64,000 nt of DNA from Pseudomonas sp. R5(2019) (lineage in GTDB: Bacteria > Pseudomonadota > Gammaproteobacteria > Pseudomonadales > Pseudomonadaceae), in assembly GCF_009905435.1 (NCBI RefSeq), contig NZ_JAAAMT010000007.1, forward strand, positions 100,443 through 164,442, given 5' to 3'. This document shows, in pieces, positions 8,533 through 18,409 of this stretch. Below the pieces are notes generated by a model that did not search any database, had not been told where the DNA came from, and saw only the letters and a list, made by a program, of their open reading frames with translations. Within the stretch, counting starts at the first letter, position 1. The number at the start of each line of letters is the position of its first letter. The position numbers and the translations under genes were made by a program.

Positions 8533-11500
8533 TCGCCAGCCTCATAACGTGGAGTTTGTGCGGTGTCTTTCTCGTCGGCTTTCTTGCTGCTGAACCGCGA
8601 AGACACGGCCACGAAGAACAGCGGTACCCAGAAGATTGCCAACACCGTTGCCGTCAGCATACCGCCGATTACGCCCGTACCGATTGCATGTTGGCTGCCG
8701 GAGCCTGCACCGGTGGAAATCGCCAGCGGAACCACACCCAGCACGAACGCCAGCGAGGTCATGATGATTGGACGCAGACGCATGCGGCAGGCCTCGATGG
8801 CGGCGTCGACGAGACTGCGGCCCTGCTCATGCAGCTCCTTGGCGAACTCGACGATCAGAATGGCGTTTTTTGCCGCCAGACCAATGGTCGTCAACAGGCC
8901 GACCTGGAAGTACACGTCATTCGAGAGCCCGCGCAGGCTGGTGGCCAGCAGCGCACCGATGATCCCCAACGGCACTACCAGCACGACGGCGATCGGGATC
9001 GACCAGCTTTCGTACAAGGCTGCCAGACACAGGAATACCATCAGCAGGGACAATGCATACAGCGCAGGGGCCTGAGAGCCGGACAAGCGTTCTTCGTACG
9101 ACAGCCCCGTCCACGAGTAACCGATACCCGCCGGCAGTTTCGCGACAATCGCTTCGACTTCAGCCATGGCCTCACCGGTACTGTAACCAGGCGCCGGTGC
9201 ACCGAGGACCTCCATGGCTTCGACACCGTTGTAGCGCGACAGCTTCGGTGGCCCGTAAATCCATTCGCCGCTGGCGAAGGACGAGAACGGCACCATCTCG
9301 TTGTTGCTGTTGCGTACGTACCACTTCTTCAGGTCTTCAGGGTTCATCCGCGCGCCTGGCTGGCCCTGGATGTACACCTTCTTGACCCGACCACGGTCGA
9401 TGAAGTCGTTGACGTAGCTGGCACCCAGAGCAATCGACAGGGTGTTGTTGATATCGGCGATGGTCACGCCCAAGGCACTGGCGCGCTCGTCATCGATGGT
9501 CAACTGATACTGCGGTTCATCGTTCAGGCCGTTCGGACGCACGGCAGACAACACCTTGCTTTGCGCGGCCATGCCGAGGAACTGGTTGCGAGCTTCCATC
9601 AGCTTGGCGTGGCCGACGCCGGCCCGGTCTTGCAGGTACACGTCGAAACCGGTGGCGTTACCCAGCTCCATTACCGCAGGCGGGGCGAAGGCAAACACCA
9701 TCGCATCGCGGAAGCTGAAGAAGTGCTGCTGGGCTCGGGCTGCCAGGTTGAACACGCTGTTTTCGGTCGAGCGCTCGTCCCACGGCTTGAGCATGATGAA
9801 CGCCATGCCGGAACTCTGGCCGCGACCGGCGAAGTTGAAGCCGTTCACGGTAAATACCGAGCTGACGGTGTCTTTTTCCTTGTCGAGCAGATACTCGCGC
9901 ATCTCATCGACCACCGCCTGGGTCCGCTCGGCAGTCGAGCCGGCCGGAGTCTGGACCTGGGCAAAAAGTACGCCCTGGTCTTCTTCCGGAAGGAACGCCG
10001 TCGGGATGCGGGTGAACAGCCAGCCCATGCCGATCACGATCACCAGGTAGGCAATCAGGTATGGCGTCTTGTGCCGCAGGATATTGCCGACACCGCGCTC
10101 GTAGCCGCGCACGCTGCGGTCAAAGTTGCGGTTGAACCAGCCGAAGAAGCCACGCTTGGGTTGACCGTGCTCGCCAGCCGGGATGGCCTTGAGCATGGTG
10201 GCGCACAGGGCAGGGGTGAAGATCAGGGCGACCAGAACCGACAGCGCCATGGCCGAAACGATGGTGATCGAGAACTGCTTGTAGATCACACCGGTCGAGC
10301 CGCCGAAGAACGCCATGGGCAGCAGTACCGCCGACAGCACCAGGGCGATACCGACCAGCGCGCCCTGGATCTGGCCCATGGACTTCTTGGTCGCTTCCTT
10401 GGGTGACAAGCCTTCTTCGGCCATCACCCGCTCGACGTTCTCCACCACAACGATGGCGTCGTCCACCAGCAAGCCGATGGCGAGCACCATACCGAACATG
10501 GTCAGGGTGTTGATGCTGAAACCGAAGGCCGCGAGGATACCGAAGGTGCCCAGCAATACCACCGGCACTGTCATGGTGGTGATCACCGTGGCGCGGAAGT
10601 TCTGCAGGAACAGATACATCACCAGGAACACCAGCACGATCGCTTCGATCAGGGTGTGAATAACCCCGGAAATCGATTCGGTCACCACCGGCGTGGTGTC
10701 ATACGGGAACACCGCTTTCATGCCCTGCGGGAAGAACGGTTCCAGATCGGTGATGGTCTTGCGCAGCGCCTTGGCCGTGTCCAGGGCGTTGGCACCGGTG
10801 GCCATCTTGATCGCCAGGCCCGACGCGGGCTTGCCGTTGAACTGCGCGCTGACGGCGTAGTTCTCGCCACCCAGGCCGACGTCCGCGACATCACCCAGGC
10901 GTACCTGGGAACCGTCGCGGTTGACCTTGAGCAGGATGTTCTTGAACTGCTCGGCGGTTTGCAGGCGGGTCTTGCCGATAATCGTGGCGTTCAGTTGCTG
11001 GCCGGCAACGGCAGGCAGGCCGCCCAGTTGGCCGGAAGACACCTGGACGTTTTGCGCAGCCACGGCGGTCTTGACGTCAACCGGGGTCAGCTGGAATTTG
11101 TTCAGCTTGGCCGGGTCGAGCCAGATTCGCATGGCGTATTGCGCACCGAACACCTGGAAGTCACCGACACCGGCGGTACGCGAGATCGGGTCCTGCATGT
11201 TGGAGACGATGTAGTTGGCCAGGTCGTCCTTGGTCATGCTGCCGTCTTCGGACACCAGGCCGATCACCATCAGGAAGTTCTTCACCGCCTTGGTCACGCG
11301 GATCCCCTGTTGCTGCACTTCCTGCGGCAACAGCGGGGTGGCCAGGTTCAGCTTGTTCTGCACCTGGACCTGCGCGGTATCGGGGTTGGTCCCCTGGTTG
11401 AAGGTCGCGGTAATGGTCATGCTGCCGTCGGAGTTACTTTCCGAGGAGACATAACGCAGGTTGTCGATACCGTTGAGCTGTTGCTCGATGATCTGCACCA

Positions 11501-11681
11501 CGGTGTCTTGCACGGTTTGCGCAGAGGCACCCGGGTAGCTCACGGCGATAGCGATCGCAGGCGGCGCAATGCTCGGGTATTGGTTGATCGGCAATTTCAG
11601 GATGGAGAGCGCGCCGACCAGCATGATCACCAGGGCGATCACCCAGGCAAAAATGGGGCGGTCGATAAAGAATTTCGACAT
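8529..11681 (-). CDS. ttgB: RND multidrug efflux transporter, inner membrane pump (TtgB/EmhB)
   Basis: The 1050-residue HAE1-family pump exports solvents, aromatic hydrocarbons and antibiotics by proton antiport. Its N terminus, [14 protein letters not shown], is typical. The transmembrane segment [19 protein letters not shown] carries the proton-relay aspartate pair near residues 407-408, and the matching lysine lies in the last transmembrane block ([16 protein letters not shown]). The length is normal for the family. It is the middle gene of the operon, three bases after ttgA. Confidence 0.96.
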   Translation of the reverse strand: MSKFFIDRPIFAWVIALVIMLVGALSILKLPINQYPSIAPPAIAIAVSYPGASAQTVQDTVVQIIEQQLNGIDNLRYVSSESNSDGSMTITATFNQGTNPDTAQVQVQNKLNLATPLLPQEVQQQGIRVTKAVKNFLMVIGLVSEDGSMTKDDLANYIVSNMQDPISRTAGVGDFQVFGAQYAMRIWLDPAKLNKFQLTPVDVKTAVAAQNVQVSSGQLGGLPAVAGQQLNATIIGKTRLQTAEQFKNILLKVNRDGSQVRLGDVADVGLGGENYAVSAQFNGKPASGLAIKMATGANALDTAKALRKTITDLEPFFPQGMKAVFPYDTTPVVTESISGVIHTLIEAIVLVFLVMYLFLQNFRATVITTMTVPVVLLGTFGILAAFGFSINTLTMFGMVLAIGLLVDDAIVVVENVERVMAEEGLSPKEATKKSMGQIQGALVGIALVLSAVLLPMAFFGGSTGVIYKQFSITIVSAMALSVLVALIFTPALCATMLKAIPAGEHGQPKRGFFGWFNRNFDRSVRGYERGVGNILRHKTPYLIAYLVIVIGMGWLFTRIPTAFLPEEDQGVLFAQVQTPAGSTAERTQAVVDEMREYLLDKEKDTVSSVFTVNGFNFAGRGQSSGMAFIMLKPWDERSTENSVFNLAARAQQHFFSFRDAMVFAFAPPAVMELGNATGFDVYLQDRAGVGHAKLMEARNQFLGMAAQSKVLSAVRPNGLNDEPQYQLTIDDERASALGVTIADINNTLSIALGASYVNDFIDRGRVKKVYIQGQPGARMNPEDLKKWYVRNSNNEMVPFSSFASGEWIYGPPKLSRYNGVEAMEVLGAPAPGYSTGEAMAEVEAIVAKLPAGIGYSWTGLSYEERLSGSQAPALYALSLLMVFLCLAALYESWSIPIAVVLVVPLGIIGALLATSLRGLSNDVYFQVGLLTTIGLAAKNAILIVEFAKELHEQGRSLVDAAIEACRMRLRPIIMTSLAFVLGVVPLAISTGAGSGSQHAIGTGVIGGMLTATVLAIFWVPLFFVAVSSRFSSKKADEKDTAQTPRYEAGE

Positions 11682-11684
11682 GGT

Positions 11685-12842
11685 TTACTTCCCTTTCGCG
11701 CCAGCGGCGGCCGACGCATTGGCCGGGACACCCGGTGTTGCCGGCTTGACGTTGGTGGCTTCGGTCACCTTGACCTCGACGCCAGGTTTGACGAACTGAA
11801 GGCCTTCGGTGATCAGGCGATCACCCGGGTTCAGGCCATCTTCGATCAGCCATTGGCTGCCGACGGTGCGGCTGGCCTTGAGCTGGCGCAGTTCAACCTT
11901 GTTCTCCTGGTTCACCACCAGAGCGGTCGGTAGGCCTTTGAGGTCACGTGTCACGCCCTGTTGCGGTGCCAGAATCGCCGAGCTGTGAACGCCGGCGTTC
12001 AAGCGAGCGTGCACGAACATGCCGGGCAGCAGGTTGTGATCCGGGTTGGGGAATACCGCCCGCAGGGTGACGGAACCGGTGGTTTCGTCGACCGACACTT
12101 CCGAGAACTCAAGCGTGCCTTCGTGGACATAGGGGCTGCCGTCTTCCAGCTTGAGGGTGACCTTGGCGGCATTCGCGCCGGCCTTCTGCAGCTGGCCGCT
12201 TTCCAGTTCACGGCGCAGTTTGAGTAGTTCAGCCGAGGACTGCGTCACATCGACATAGATCGGGTCCAGTTGCTGAATAACGGCCATGGCGTCGGTCTGG
12301 CCATTGCTGACCAGCGCACCTTCGGTGACTGCCGAACGGCCGATACGGCCGGAAATCGGTGCCAGTACCTTGGTGTAGCGCAGGTCGATCTGGGCGCTCT
12401 TGAGCGTGGCTTCGGCTTGCAAACGTTTGGCCTGCGCATCGTCGTATTCCTGACGGCTGACAGCCTGTTCGGCTACCAGCTGCTTGTAACGATCGGACAG
12501 GGATTTGGTCGATTGCAGGTTGGCCTGGGCGCTGGCCAGGGTCGACTCATAGATCGAAGGGTCGATCTGATAGAGCTGCTGGCCGGCTTTCACTTCGCCG
12601 CCTTCCTTGAACAGGCGCTTGAGAATGATGCCGTTGACCTGAGGGCGTACTTCAGCGATGCGGAACGCGGTGGTGCGCCCTGGCAGCTCGGACGTCAGGG
12701 TGTATGCCTGGGGTTGGAGGGTGACCACGCCGACCTGAGGGGGTTTAGCGACTGGCGCCGCTTCTTCCTTTTTACAGCCGCTGAGCAGCGTAGCCAGGGC
12801 GACGGCGGAAACCAGAGCGGTAACAGCTGGCTTGAATTGCAT
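11685..12842 (-). CDS. ttgA: Periplasmic adaptor (membrane fusion) lipoprotein of RND pump
   Basis: A 385-residue adaptor linking pump and outer channel. The signal peptide ends in LLSGC, giving a lipidated Cys. Biotinyl-lipoyl-like halves flank a coiled hairpin (about residues 95-170), followed by beta-barrel and membrane-proximal domains. I start it at 12842, where GAGGA lies ahead of the ATG and the signal peptide begins at once; longer frames upstream run through the operator. First gene of ttgABC, transcribed away from ttgR. Confidence 0.93.
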   Translation of the reverse strand: MQFKPAVTALVSAVALATLLSGCKKEEAAPVAKPPQVGVVTLQPQAYTLTSELPGRTTAFRIAEVRPQVNGIILKRLFKEGGEVKAGQQLYQIDPSIYESTLASAQANLQSTKSLSDRYKQLVAEQAVSRQEYDDAQAKRLQAEATLKSAQIDLRYTKVLAPISGRIGRSAVTEGALVSNGQTDAMAVIQQLDPIYVDVTQSSAELLKLRRELESGQLQKAGANAAKVTLKLEDGSPYVHEGTLEFSEVSVDETTGSVTLRAVFPNPDHNLLPGMFVHARLNAGVHSSAILAPQQGVTRDLKGLPTALVVNQENKVELRQLKASRTVGSQWLIEDGLNPGDRLITEGLQFVKPGVEVKVTEATNVKPATPGVPANASAAAGAKGK

Positions 12843-12912
12843 GAAGATCCTCGGTCGTAAGCGCGAACGCTCAAGAATAATGAAAAGGTGAAAAATTGTT
12901 TCGATAAGTAGC

Positions 12913-12953
12913 TTGCTAATGAATATACTTACATTCATGCTTGTTTGTAAATA
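12913..12953. promoter_or_regulatory. TtgR/EmhR operator between ttgA and ttgR
   Basis: The minus strand reads TATTTACAAACAA then CATGAATGTAAG then TATATTC and TTAGCAA. This is nearly the operator I recall for ttgABC-ttgR of P. putida DOT-T1E. It overlaps the divergent promoters, so the repressor should control both the pump operon and its own gene. Identity is from memory, not a search. Confidence 0.8.
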
Positions 12954-13086
12954 CCCGTGTCTGCGTCCTGCTGACGCGACAAGCCTTAAACTAAACCGTC
13001 ATGAATGCGCTGATACCGGCGTTCTGACTACGATTCCGGGCGGCGTCAGTGCCGACCCGGGACTGCCTGATGGAGGTCGCACTGCC

Positions 13087-13719
13087 ATGGTTCGCCGCAC
13101 CAAAGAAGAAGCCCAGGAAACCCGCAAGCAGATTCTCGATGCTGCACAGAAGGCTTTTTATGAGCGCGGTGTGGCGCGAACCACCCTGGCGGATATCGCG
13201 ACCCAGGCGGGGGTGACCCGGGGCGCTATTTATTGGCATTTCGAGAACAAGGCCGACCTGGTACAGGCCATGCTGGATACCTTGCATGAGCCGCTGGATG
13301 CGTTGGCCCGCGCCAGCGAAAGCCAGGACGAACTCGACCCGCTGGGCTGCCTGCGACAATTGATGGTCCAGTTGTTTCAGCAAGTGGCGCTGGACCCGCA
13401 GACCCGGCGCATTAACGAAATTCTGTTCCATAAGTGCGAATTCACCGATGAAATGTGCGATTTGCGCCGTCAGCGACAAGTCGCCACCCTGGATTGCAAC
13501 GTCCGCATCGAATTGTCGCTGCGCAATGCCGTCAACCGCGGACAGTTGCCGCATGACCTGGATACCGCCCGGGCAACGCTCACGCTGCATGCCTACGTCG
13601 ACGGCATGCTGGGCCAATGGCTGCTGTTGCCGGACAGTTTCGAACTGCATGAAACTGCCGAGCGGTGGGTCGACACTGGGCTGGATATGCTGCGCCTGAG
13701 CCCGGCACTGCGCAAATGA
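13087..13719 (+). CDS. ttgR: TetR-family repressor of the efflux operon (TtgR/EmhR)
   Basis: A 210-residue regulator with an N-terminal TetR helix-turn-helix (about residues 10-57, ending [17 protein letters not shown]) and a C-terminal ligand-binding domain for hydrophobic drugs. Its divergent position to ttgABC, its length and the operator between them fit TtgR or EmhR. The ATG at 13087 follows GGAGG. The open frame extends upstream across the operator, but the extension lacks TetR features. Confidence 0.93.
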   Translation: MVRRTKEEAQETRKQILDAAQKAFYERGVARTTLADIATQAGVTRGAIYWHFENKADLVQAMLDTLHEPLDALARASESQDELDPLGCLRQLMVQLFQQVALDPQTRRINEILFHKCEFTDEMCDLRRQRQVATLDCNVRIELSLRNAVNRGQLPHDLDTARATLTLHAYVDGMLGQWLLLPDSFELHETAERWVDTGLDMLRLSPALRK

Positions 13720-13777
13720 AGGTTTGAATCGGGGTGTGTCTCCCGAAACTTGCTGTAAAAGTTACGCGATTATCGCG

Positions 13778-15298
13778 CTACCTCGAGCCCTTGAAGATGA
13801 CGTTTTCTTCACGTCCGCGCAGGATTCGGTTGGGCATGGCAATGGCGGCTGCCAACCCCAGTAGCGAGACGGCGGCACTGCCGAGCAGCAGATGGCGGAA
13901 GGTGATCAGAAGCTCCGCGCGCAACGCCAACTGTTCGGCGCCGTTGGTCGCATTCAGGCCATCGAGCAGGGGATTGCCTGACGTACCTTCGCCGATGGCC
14001 ATGCTGCCCAGGTGAGCGAGACTCGAGTGTTCGAGCATCGCCAGCAGCAAGGCTGACATACAGGCTACACCCATGGCGCCGCCCAGTGAGCGAAACAGAT
14101 TGGTGGTGCTGGTTGCCACGCCGATATCCCGCGCTTCTACTGCATTCTGTGAGCCCACCAGTGAGGTGGGGAACTGCAACCCGCAGGCAATCCCGGTCAG
14201 CACCATGAACAGCCCGCTGAGCAGCATCGACTGCGGCGGGCTGAAGGCCATGCCGACAATGGCGACCGGCATCAGCAGTGCGCCAGCGAGAATCTGTGGC
14301 TTGAAGCGGCCGGTCAGGGAAGTCATGCGCCCGGCGAAATAAGCACCCATCGGTAAGCCCATGGCCAGCGGCAGCAGGTGCAAGGCGGCACTGTCAGCCC
14401 CGGCACCGGTAACGGTCTGATAGCGCATCGGCATCAATACTGTCAGGGAAATTGTCTGGAAGCTGGTGAAAAACACCGTGCACCAGCACAGCGTGGCGTT
14501 GCGGTTGGCGAACAGCTGCATTGGCAGCAAGGGCTCAGGCACCCGCAGCTCATACCAGGCAAACACGGCCAGGGTCAGCACGCCGGACAGCAGCAATGCG
14601 CATACGGCCGGATCGCGCCAGGAATAACCTTGACCGATCTGGGTGATGCCCAGCAGCAGGGCGGTCAGGCCGATGATCAGCAGGACTGTCCCCAGGTAGT
14701 CGATCACCACCGTGCGTTGCGGGATCTTGAGGCTGCGCAGGGTACGGCGGGAAATCGCCCAGGCGGCGAGACCCAGCGGCAGGTTGAGCCAGAACACCCA
14801 GCGCCAGGACAGAAACTCGGTCAGATAGCCACCCAGCACCGGGCCGGCGACACTGGCCAGCGCGTACATGCCACTGAAATACCCTTGGTAGCGGCCGCGT
14901 TCGCGCGGCGGCACCATATCGCCAATGATGGCTTGGGCCACCGAAATCATCCCGCCGGCACCGATGCCCTGGATGATTCGCGCCAGCACCAGCTGTTCCA
15001 TGCTTTGCGCCATCGCACAAAAAGCCGACGCCAGGGTGAACAGCCCAACCCCGAACAACATCAGGCGCCGACGGCCATACAGATCGCCCAGCTTGCCGTA
15101 GATCGGCACGGCGACGGTCATGGCGACCATATAACCGGAGATCACCCAGGCCAGCAGGGAAACATCGTTGAATTGCGCAGAAATGGCAGGCATCGACACG
15201 GCAACGATGGTTTGATCAAGGGCGCCGAGAAAGATCGCCAGCATCAGCGCGACCAGCACGCTGCGCAAGGCAGGTTTGGGAGTGTTCAGATCGGTCAC
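13778..15298 (-). CDS. DHA2-family MFS multidrug exporter, 14 transmembrane segments
   Basis: A 506-residue MFS antiporter. The DHA2 motifs are clear: LDQTIVAVSMPAI in helix 1, GKLGDLYGRRR after helix 2, and RIIQGIGAGGM in helix 4. The hydrophobic profile suits 14 helices. It probably exports drugs or dyes. Start choice is uncertain: GTG at 15298 (MTDLNTPKP) has a weak AGGG upstream, while a GTG ten codons earlier at 15328 has none. It converges with ttgR with 58 bp between, but no shared regulation is visible. Confidence 0.85.
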   Translation of the reverse strand: MTDLNTPKPALRSVLVALMLAIFLGALDQTIVAVSMPAISAQFNDVSLLAWVISGYMVAMTVAVPIYGKLGDLYGRRRLMLFGVGLFTLASAFCAMAQSMEQLVLARIIQGIGAGGMISVAQAIIGDMVPPRERGRYQGYFSGMYALASVAGPVLGGYLTEFLSWRWVFWLNLPLGLAAWAISRRTLRSLKIPQRTVVIDYLGTVLLIIGLTALLLGITQIGQGYSWRDPAVCALLLSGVLTLAVFAWYELRVPEPLLPMQLFANRNATLCWCTVFFTSFQTISLTVLMPMRYQTVTGAGADSAALHLLPLAMGLPMGAYFAGRMTSLTGRFKPQILAGALLMPVAIVGMAFSPPQSMLLSGLFMVLTGIACGLQFPTSLVGSQNAVEARDIGVATSTTNLFRSLGGAMGVACMSALLLAMLEHSSLAHLGSMAIGEGTSGNPLLDGLNATNGAEQLALRAELLITFRHLLLGSAAVSLLGLAAAIAMPNRILRGREENVIFKGSR

Positions 15299-15483
15299 GG
15301 GCAGCCCTGGAAGCAGTGATGCCCGCACGCCAGGCGCGCGGGCTGAAGTGACCGTCAGTGTACTCGATAGCTAGCTAAGCGTCTTACTCGATCGCTCCGT
15401 AAGGCAGGTTCTTTCGGCGCATGAGCGGGATGTCGCCAAAGACTTATCGGCAGCTCGGCAGCTCGGCGGCAAGGCCGAAGCAT

Positions 15484-15657
15484 CTACCTGACAGCAGCCA
15501 TCGAGGCGGTGTGCGGAACGCACTGGGTGAACATGCACGACGACTGGTCGCGTGGCGCATTGCGGGCTTGCTCGAGGCGATAGGCGGCGGCTGCATACAA
15601 GCCAATCACGGCGGCAATGGCAAAGATAAACGCGCATTTTCTTGTTTTTAGGGTCAT
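15484..15657 (-). CDS. Small membrane-anchored peptide, unknown function
   Basis: A 57-residue peptide starting MTLKTRK. One hydrophobic segment (AFIFAIAAVIGLYAAAAY) is followed by a polar tail with two cysteines (SSCMFTQC). A GAGGTGA ribosome-binding site lies the right distance before the ATG, and the basic N terminus followed by a hydrophobic stretch looks like real coding sequence. I do not recognise the family. The Cys tail would face the periplasm if the segment is an uncleaved anchor. Confidence 0.5.
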   Translation of the reverse strand: MTLKTRKCAFIFAIAAVIGLYAAAAYRLEQARNAPRDQSSCMFTQCVPHTASMAAVR

Positions 15658-15760
15658 GACACTCACCTCTTGCACGTAAAAAGGCTCTGTCTGAAGCGTA
15701 GGCCAGGATCAGCGACCGCGCTCAGTCCAGATCGCAGGTCCAAAAGCCTGCGCGCGCACG

Positions 15761-16642
15761 TTAACGCTCCCCGGCCTGCCGGCACAACCAATCCATCAAC
15801 TCCAGCAATCCTGGTGATGGTGTACTGCGTGGCGGCAATACCACGTAGTAGGCCAGTCCCGTGGGCACTTTCAATTCGAATGGCATCACCAGCCGTCCAC
15901 TGGCCAGGTCCTCGGCAATCAACGCCCAGTCGCCGATGGCCACGCCCGTCCCTTGCGATGCCACTGACATCGCCAAGTCCAGCGTCTCGAAATGCTGGCC
16001 CTTGCCGATGTTATTCAGCGTGATGCCCGCCACCTTCAGCCAGGTTTCCCAGTCCTGCTCGTCGCAAGTCGGGTGCAGCAGCATGTGCGTGTCCAGGTCG
16101 CTGTAAGTGCTCAACGGCAGGGGGCCGGCCAGCAACCTGGGTGAGCAGACGGGTGTCAGTTGTTCATCGAACAGATGCCGCGCGGTCAGCCCGTGATTGG
16201 GTGGCGGGCCATAGACCACTGCCGCATCGAACGCCTCGCGGCGAAAGTCCACCCCGTGGGCGACTGTGGTGGTCAGCTCCACCGGCACGTCCGGGCGTTG
16301 CGCCTGCCACTGCATCAATCGCGGCAACAACCAGCGCATGACACAGGTCGGGGCCTTGAGTTGAAGGGCTTCGCGCTTGGCGCCGACGTGCTCGACGGCC
16401 TCGTCAATCAAATTGAACACCTGTTGAATCCGCGCAAACAACTCGCGCCCCTGGGGTGTCAGGGCCAGGCCCCGGGCCTGGCGAAAGAACAGCGCATAAC
16501 CCAGATGATCCTCCAGCCCGGCGATCTGTCGGCTCACCGCGCCTTGGGTGATATGCAATTGCTGGGCGGCCCGGGTGAAGTTGCAACACTGGGCGGTAAT
16601 CAAAAAGGTGTGCAAGGCCGGCAAGGGCGGAAGGCGTTTCAT
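15761..16642 (-). CDS. LysR-family transcriptional regulator (GcvA-like)
   Basis: A 293-residue LTTR. The winged helix-turn-helix spans about residues 5-62 (FTRAAQQLHITQGAVSRQIAGLE), followed by a periplasmic-binding-like effector domain. The start at MKRLPPLP is preferred over a five-codon extension because GcvA-like members begin this way. It is divergent from the aruI-aldehyde dehydrogenase pair with 126 bp between, so it is the likely regulator of those genes. Effector unknown; a guanidino or keto acid would fit. Confidence 0.85.
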   Translation of the reverse strand: MKRLPPLPALHTFLITAQCCNFTRAAQQLHITQGAVSRQIAGLEDHLGYALFFRQARGLALTPQGRELFARIQQVFNLIDEAVEHVGAKREALQLKAPTCVMRWLLPRLMQWQAQRPDVPVELTTTVAHGVDFRREAFDAAVVYGPPPNHGLTARHLFDEQLTPVCSPRLLAGPLPLSTYSDLDTHMLLHPTCDEQDWETWLKVAGITLNNIGKGQHFETLDLAMSVASQGTGVAIGDWALIAEDLASGRLVMPFELKVPTGLAYYVVLPPRSTPSPGLLELMDWLCRQAGER

Positions 16643-16768
16643 GGCGGTACCAGGCATGATCTGTGGACATGGCTAGTATGACTATTTTTGCATTGTGCAG
16701 GTACGTCGCCGCCAGTTCCAATGAAGCCACTTTTCAGTGTTCCTCGAACAAAAGACAGGCATTCGAAC

Positions 16769-18409
16769 ATGGCTACTTGTGGCGAAGTGTTGGTAAAACT
16801 GCTTGAACGCTACGGCGTCGACCAGGTATTTGGTATTCCCGGCGTGCATACCGTGGAGCTTTACCGCGGGCTGGCCCGCTCCCCGATCGAGCACGTGACC
16901 CCTCGCCACGAGCAAGGTGCCGGATTCATGGCTGACGGCTATGCGCGCACCAGCGGCAAGCCGGGTGTCTGCTTCATCATCACCGGCCCCGGCATGACCA
17001 ACATCACCACTGCCATGGGCCAGGCCTATGCCGACTCGATCCCGATGCTGGTGATTTCCAGCGTCCAGTCCAGTACTCAACTGGGGGGCGGGCGCGGCAA
17101 GCTGCACGAGTTGCCGAACCAGGGCGCATTGGTGGCGGGCGTGGCGGCGTTCTCTCATACACTGATGAGCGCTGACGACCTGCCCAGTGTGCTGGCCCGT
17201 GCCTTTGCTGTGTTCGAGGGCGCCCGCCCGCGCCCCGTGCATATCGAAATTCCGTTGGATGTTCTGGTGCAGCCGGCCGACCACTTGCTGAGCAGCGAAC
17301 CGGTGCATATTGCCCGTGCCGGTGCCGCACCTGAGGCGGTGAGTCAGATGGCCGCACTGCTGGCCGAGGCCAGTCGCCCGCTGATTCTTGCTGGCGGGGG
17401 CGCCATTGATGCTGCCGCAGCACTGACCCGCCTGGCCGAACACCTGCAGGCGCCGGTGGCGCTGACCATCAATGCCAAAGGTATGCTGCCTGGCAAGCAT
17501 CCGCTGCTGATCGGCTCGACCCAGACCCTGGACACTACCCGAGCACTGATCGAGGAAGCCGACGTGGTACTGGCCATCGGCACCGAGCTGGCGGAAACCG
17601 ACTACGACGTCACCTTCGCCGGCGGCTTCAAGATTCCCGGCACCCTGCTGCGTGTGGATATCGACCCGGATCAGACAGTGCGTAACTACCCGCCGAAGGT
17701 GGCGCTGGTTGCAGACGCCCAGGTGGCCGCCCAGGCCCTGTTCGACGCAGTGGTCGCCTTGCCCTTGATCGAACGTGTGGCCGATTGGGGCCCAGCCCGG
17801 GCTGCGGCCTTGCGCGAGGTCAACGAGGCCTCGTGGGATACCGCCATGCGTGGCCAGACCCTGTTCCTCGACACCTTGTTGGAAGAACTGCCGAACGCGG
17901 TGCTGGTGGGCGACTCGACCCAGCCGGTCTACACCGGCAACCTGACGCTGAACCCGGACCATCCGCGCCGCTGGTTCAACGCTTCGACCGGCTACGGCAC
18001 CCTTGGCTATGCCTTGCCGGCGGCCATGGGAGCCTGGCTCGGCGGCAGTCCATGGCGCGATTCCCGTAGCCCCGTGGTGTGCCTGATCGGTGACGGCGGC
18101 TTGCAATTTACCCTGCCGGAACTGGCCAGCGCCGTTGAAGCGCGAATCCCTGTCATCGTCCTGCTCTGGAATAACCAGGGCTATGAAGAGATCAAAAAGT
18201 ACATGGTCAACCGCTCGATCGAACCGGTTGGCGTAGACATCCACACCCCGGACTTTATCGGCGTTGCCAAGGCCTTGGGCTGTGCCGCCGAGGCGGCGGA
18301 TGGGGCGGAGGAACTGCGGGTTGCGCTGCGTGCCGCGAGCGAGCGCAACGGACCGACTCTGATCGAGATTGACCAAGGTGTCTGGATGAAAGGCCTTAAA
18401 GCATGCTGA
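16769..18409 (+). CDS. aruI: Thiamine-diphosphate 5-guanidino-2-oxopentanoate decarboxylase
   Basis: A 546-residue ThDP enzyme of the acetolactate-synthase fold. The catalytic Glu lies in PRHEQGAGFMADGYAR, and the cofactor motif GDGGLQFTLPEL...LLWNN is near residue 455. Sequence and length fit AruI, which decarboxylates 2-ketoarginine to 4-guanidinobutanal in the arginine transaminase pathway. The downstream aldehyde dehydrogenase overlaps by seven bases and suits that product. The aminotransferase AruH is not in the window. The ATG at 16769 is the first start consistent with the family N terminus. Confidence 0.82.
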   Translation: MATCGEVLVKLLERYGVDQVFGIPGVHTVELYRGLARSPIEHVTPRHEQGAGFMADGYARTSGKPGVCFIITGPGMTNITTAMGQAYADSIPMLVISSVQSSTQLGGGRGKLHELPNQGALVAGVAAFSHTLMSADDLPSVLARAFAVFEGARPRPVHIEIPLDVLVQPADHLLSSEPVHIARAGAAPEAVSQMAALLAEASRPLILAGGGAIDAAAALTRLAEHLQAPVALTINAKGMLPGKHPLLIGSTQTLDTTRALIEEADVVLAIGTELAETDYDVTFAGGFKIPGTLLRVDIDPDQTVRNYPPKVALVADAQVAAQALFDAVVALPLIERVADWGPARAAALREVNEASWDTAMRGQTLFLDTLLEELPNAVLVGDSTQPVYTGNLTLNPDHPRRWFNASTGYGTLGYALPAAMGAWLGGSPWRDSRSPVVCLIGDGGLQFTLPELASAVEARIPVIVLLWNNQGYEEIKKYMVNRSIEPVGVDIHTPDFIGVAKALGCAAEAADGAEELRVALRAASERNGPTLIEIDQGVWMKGLKAC

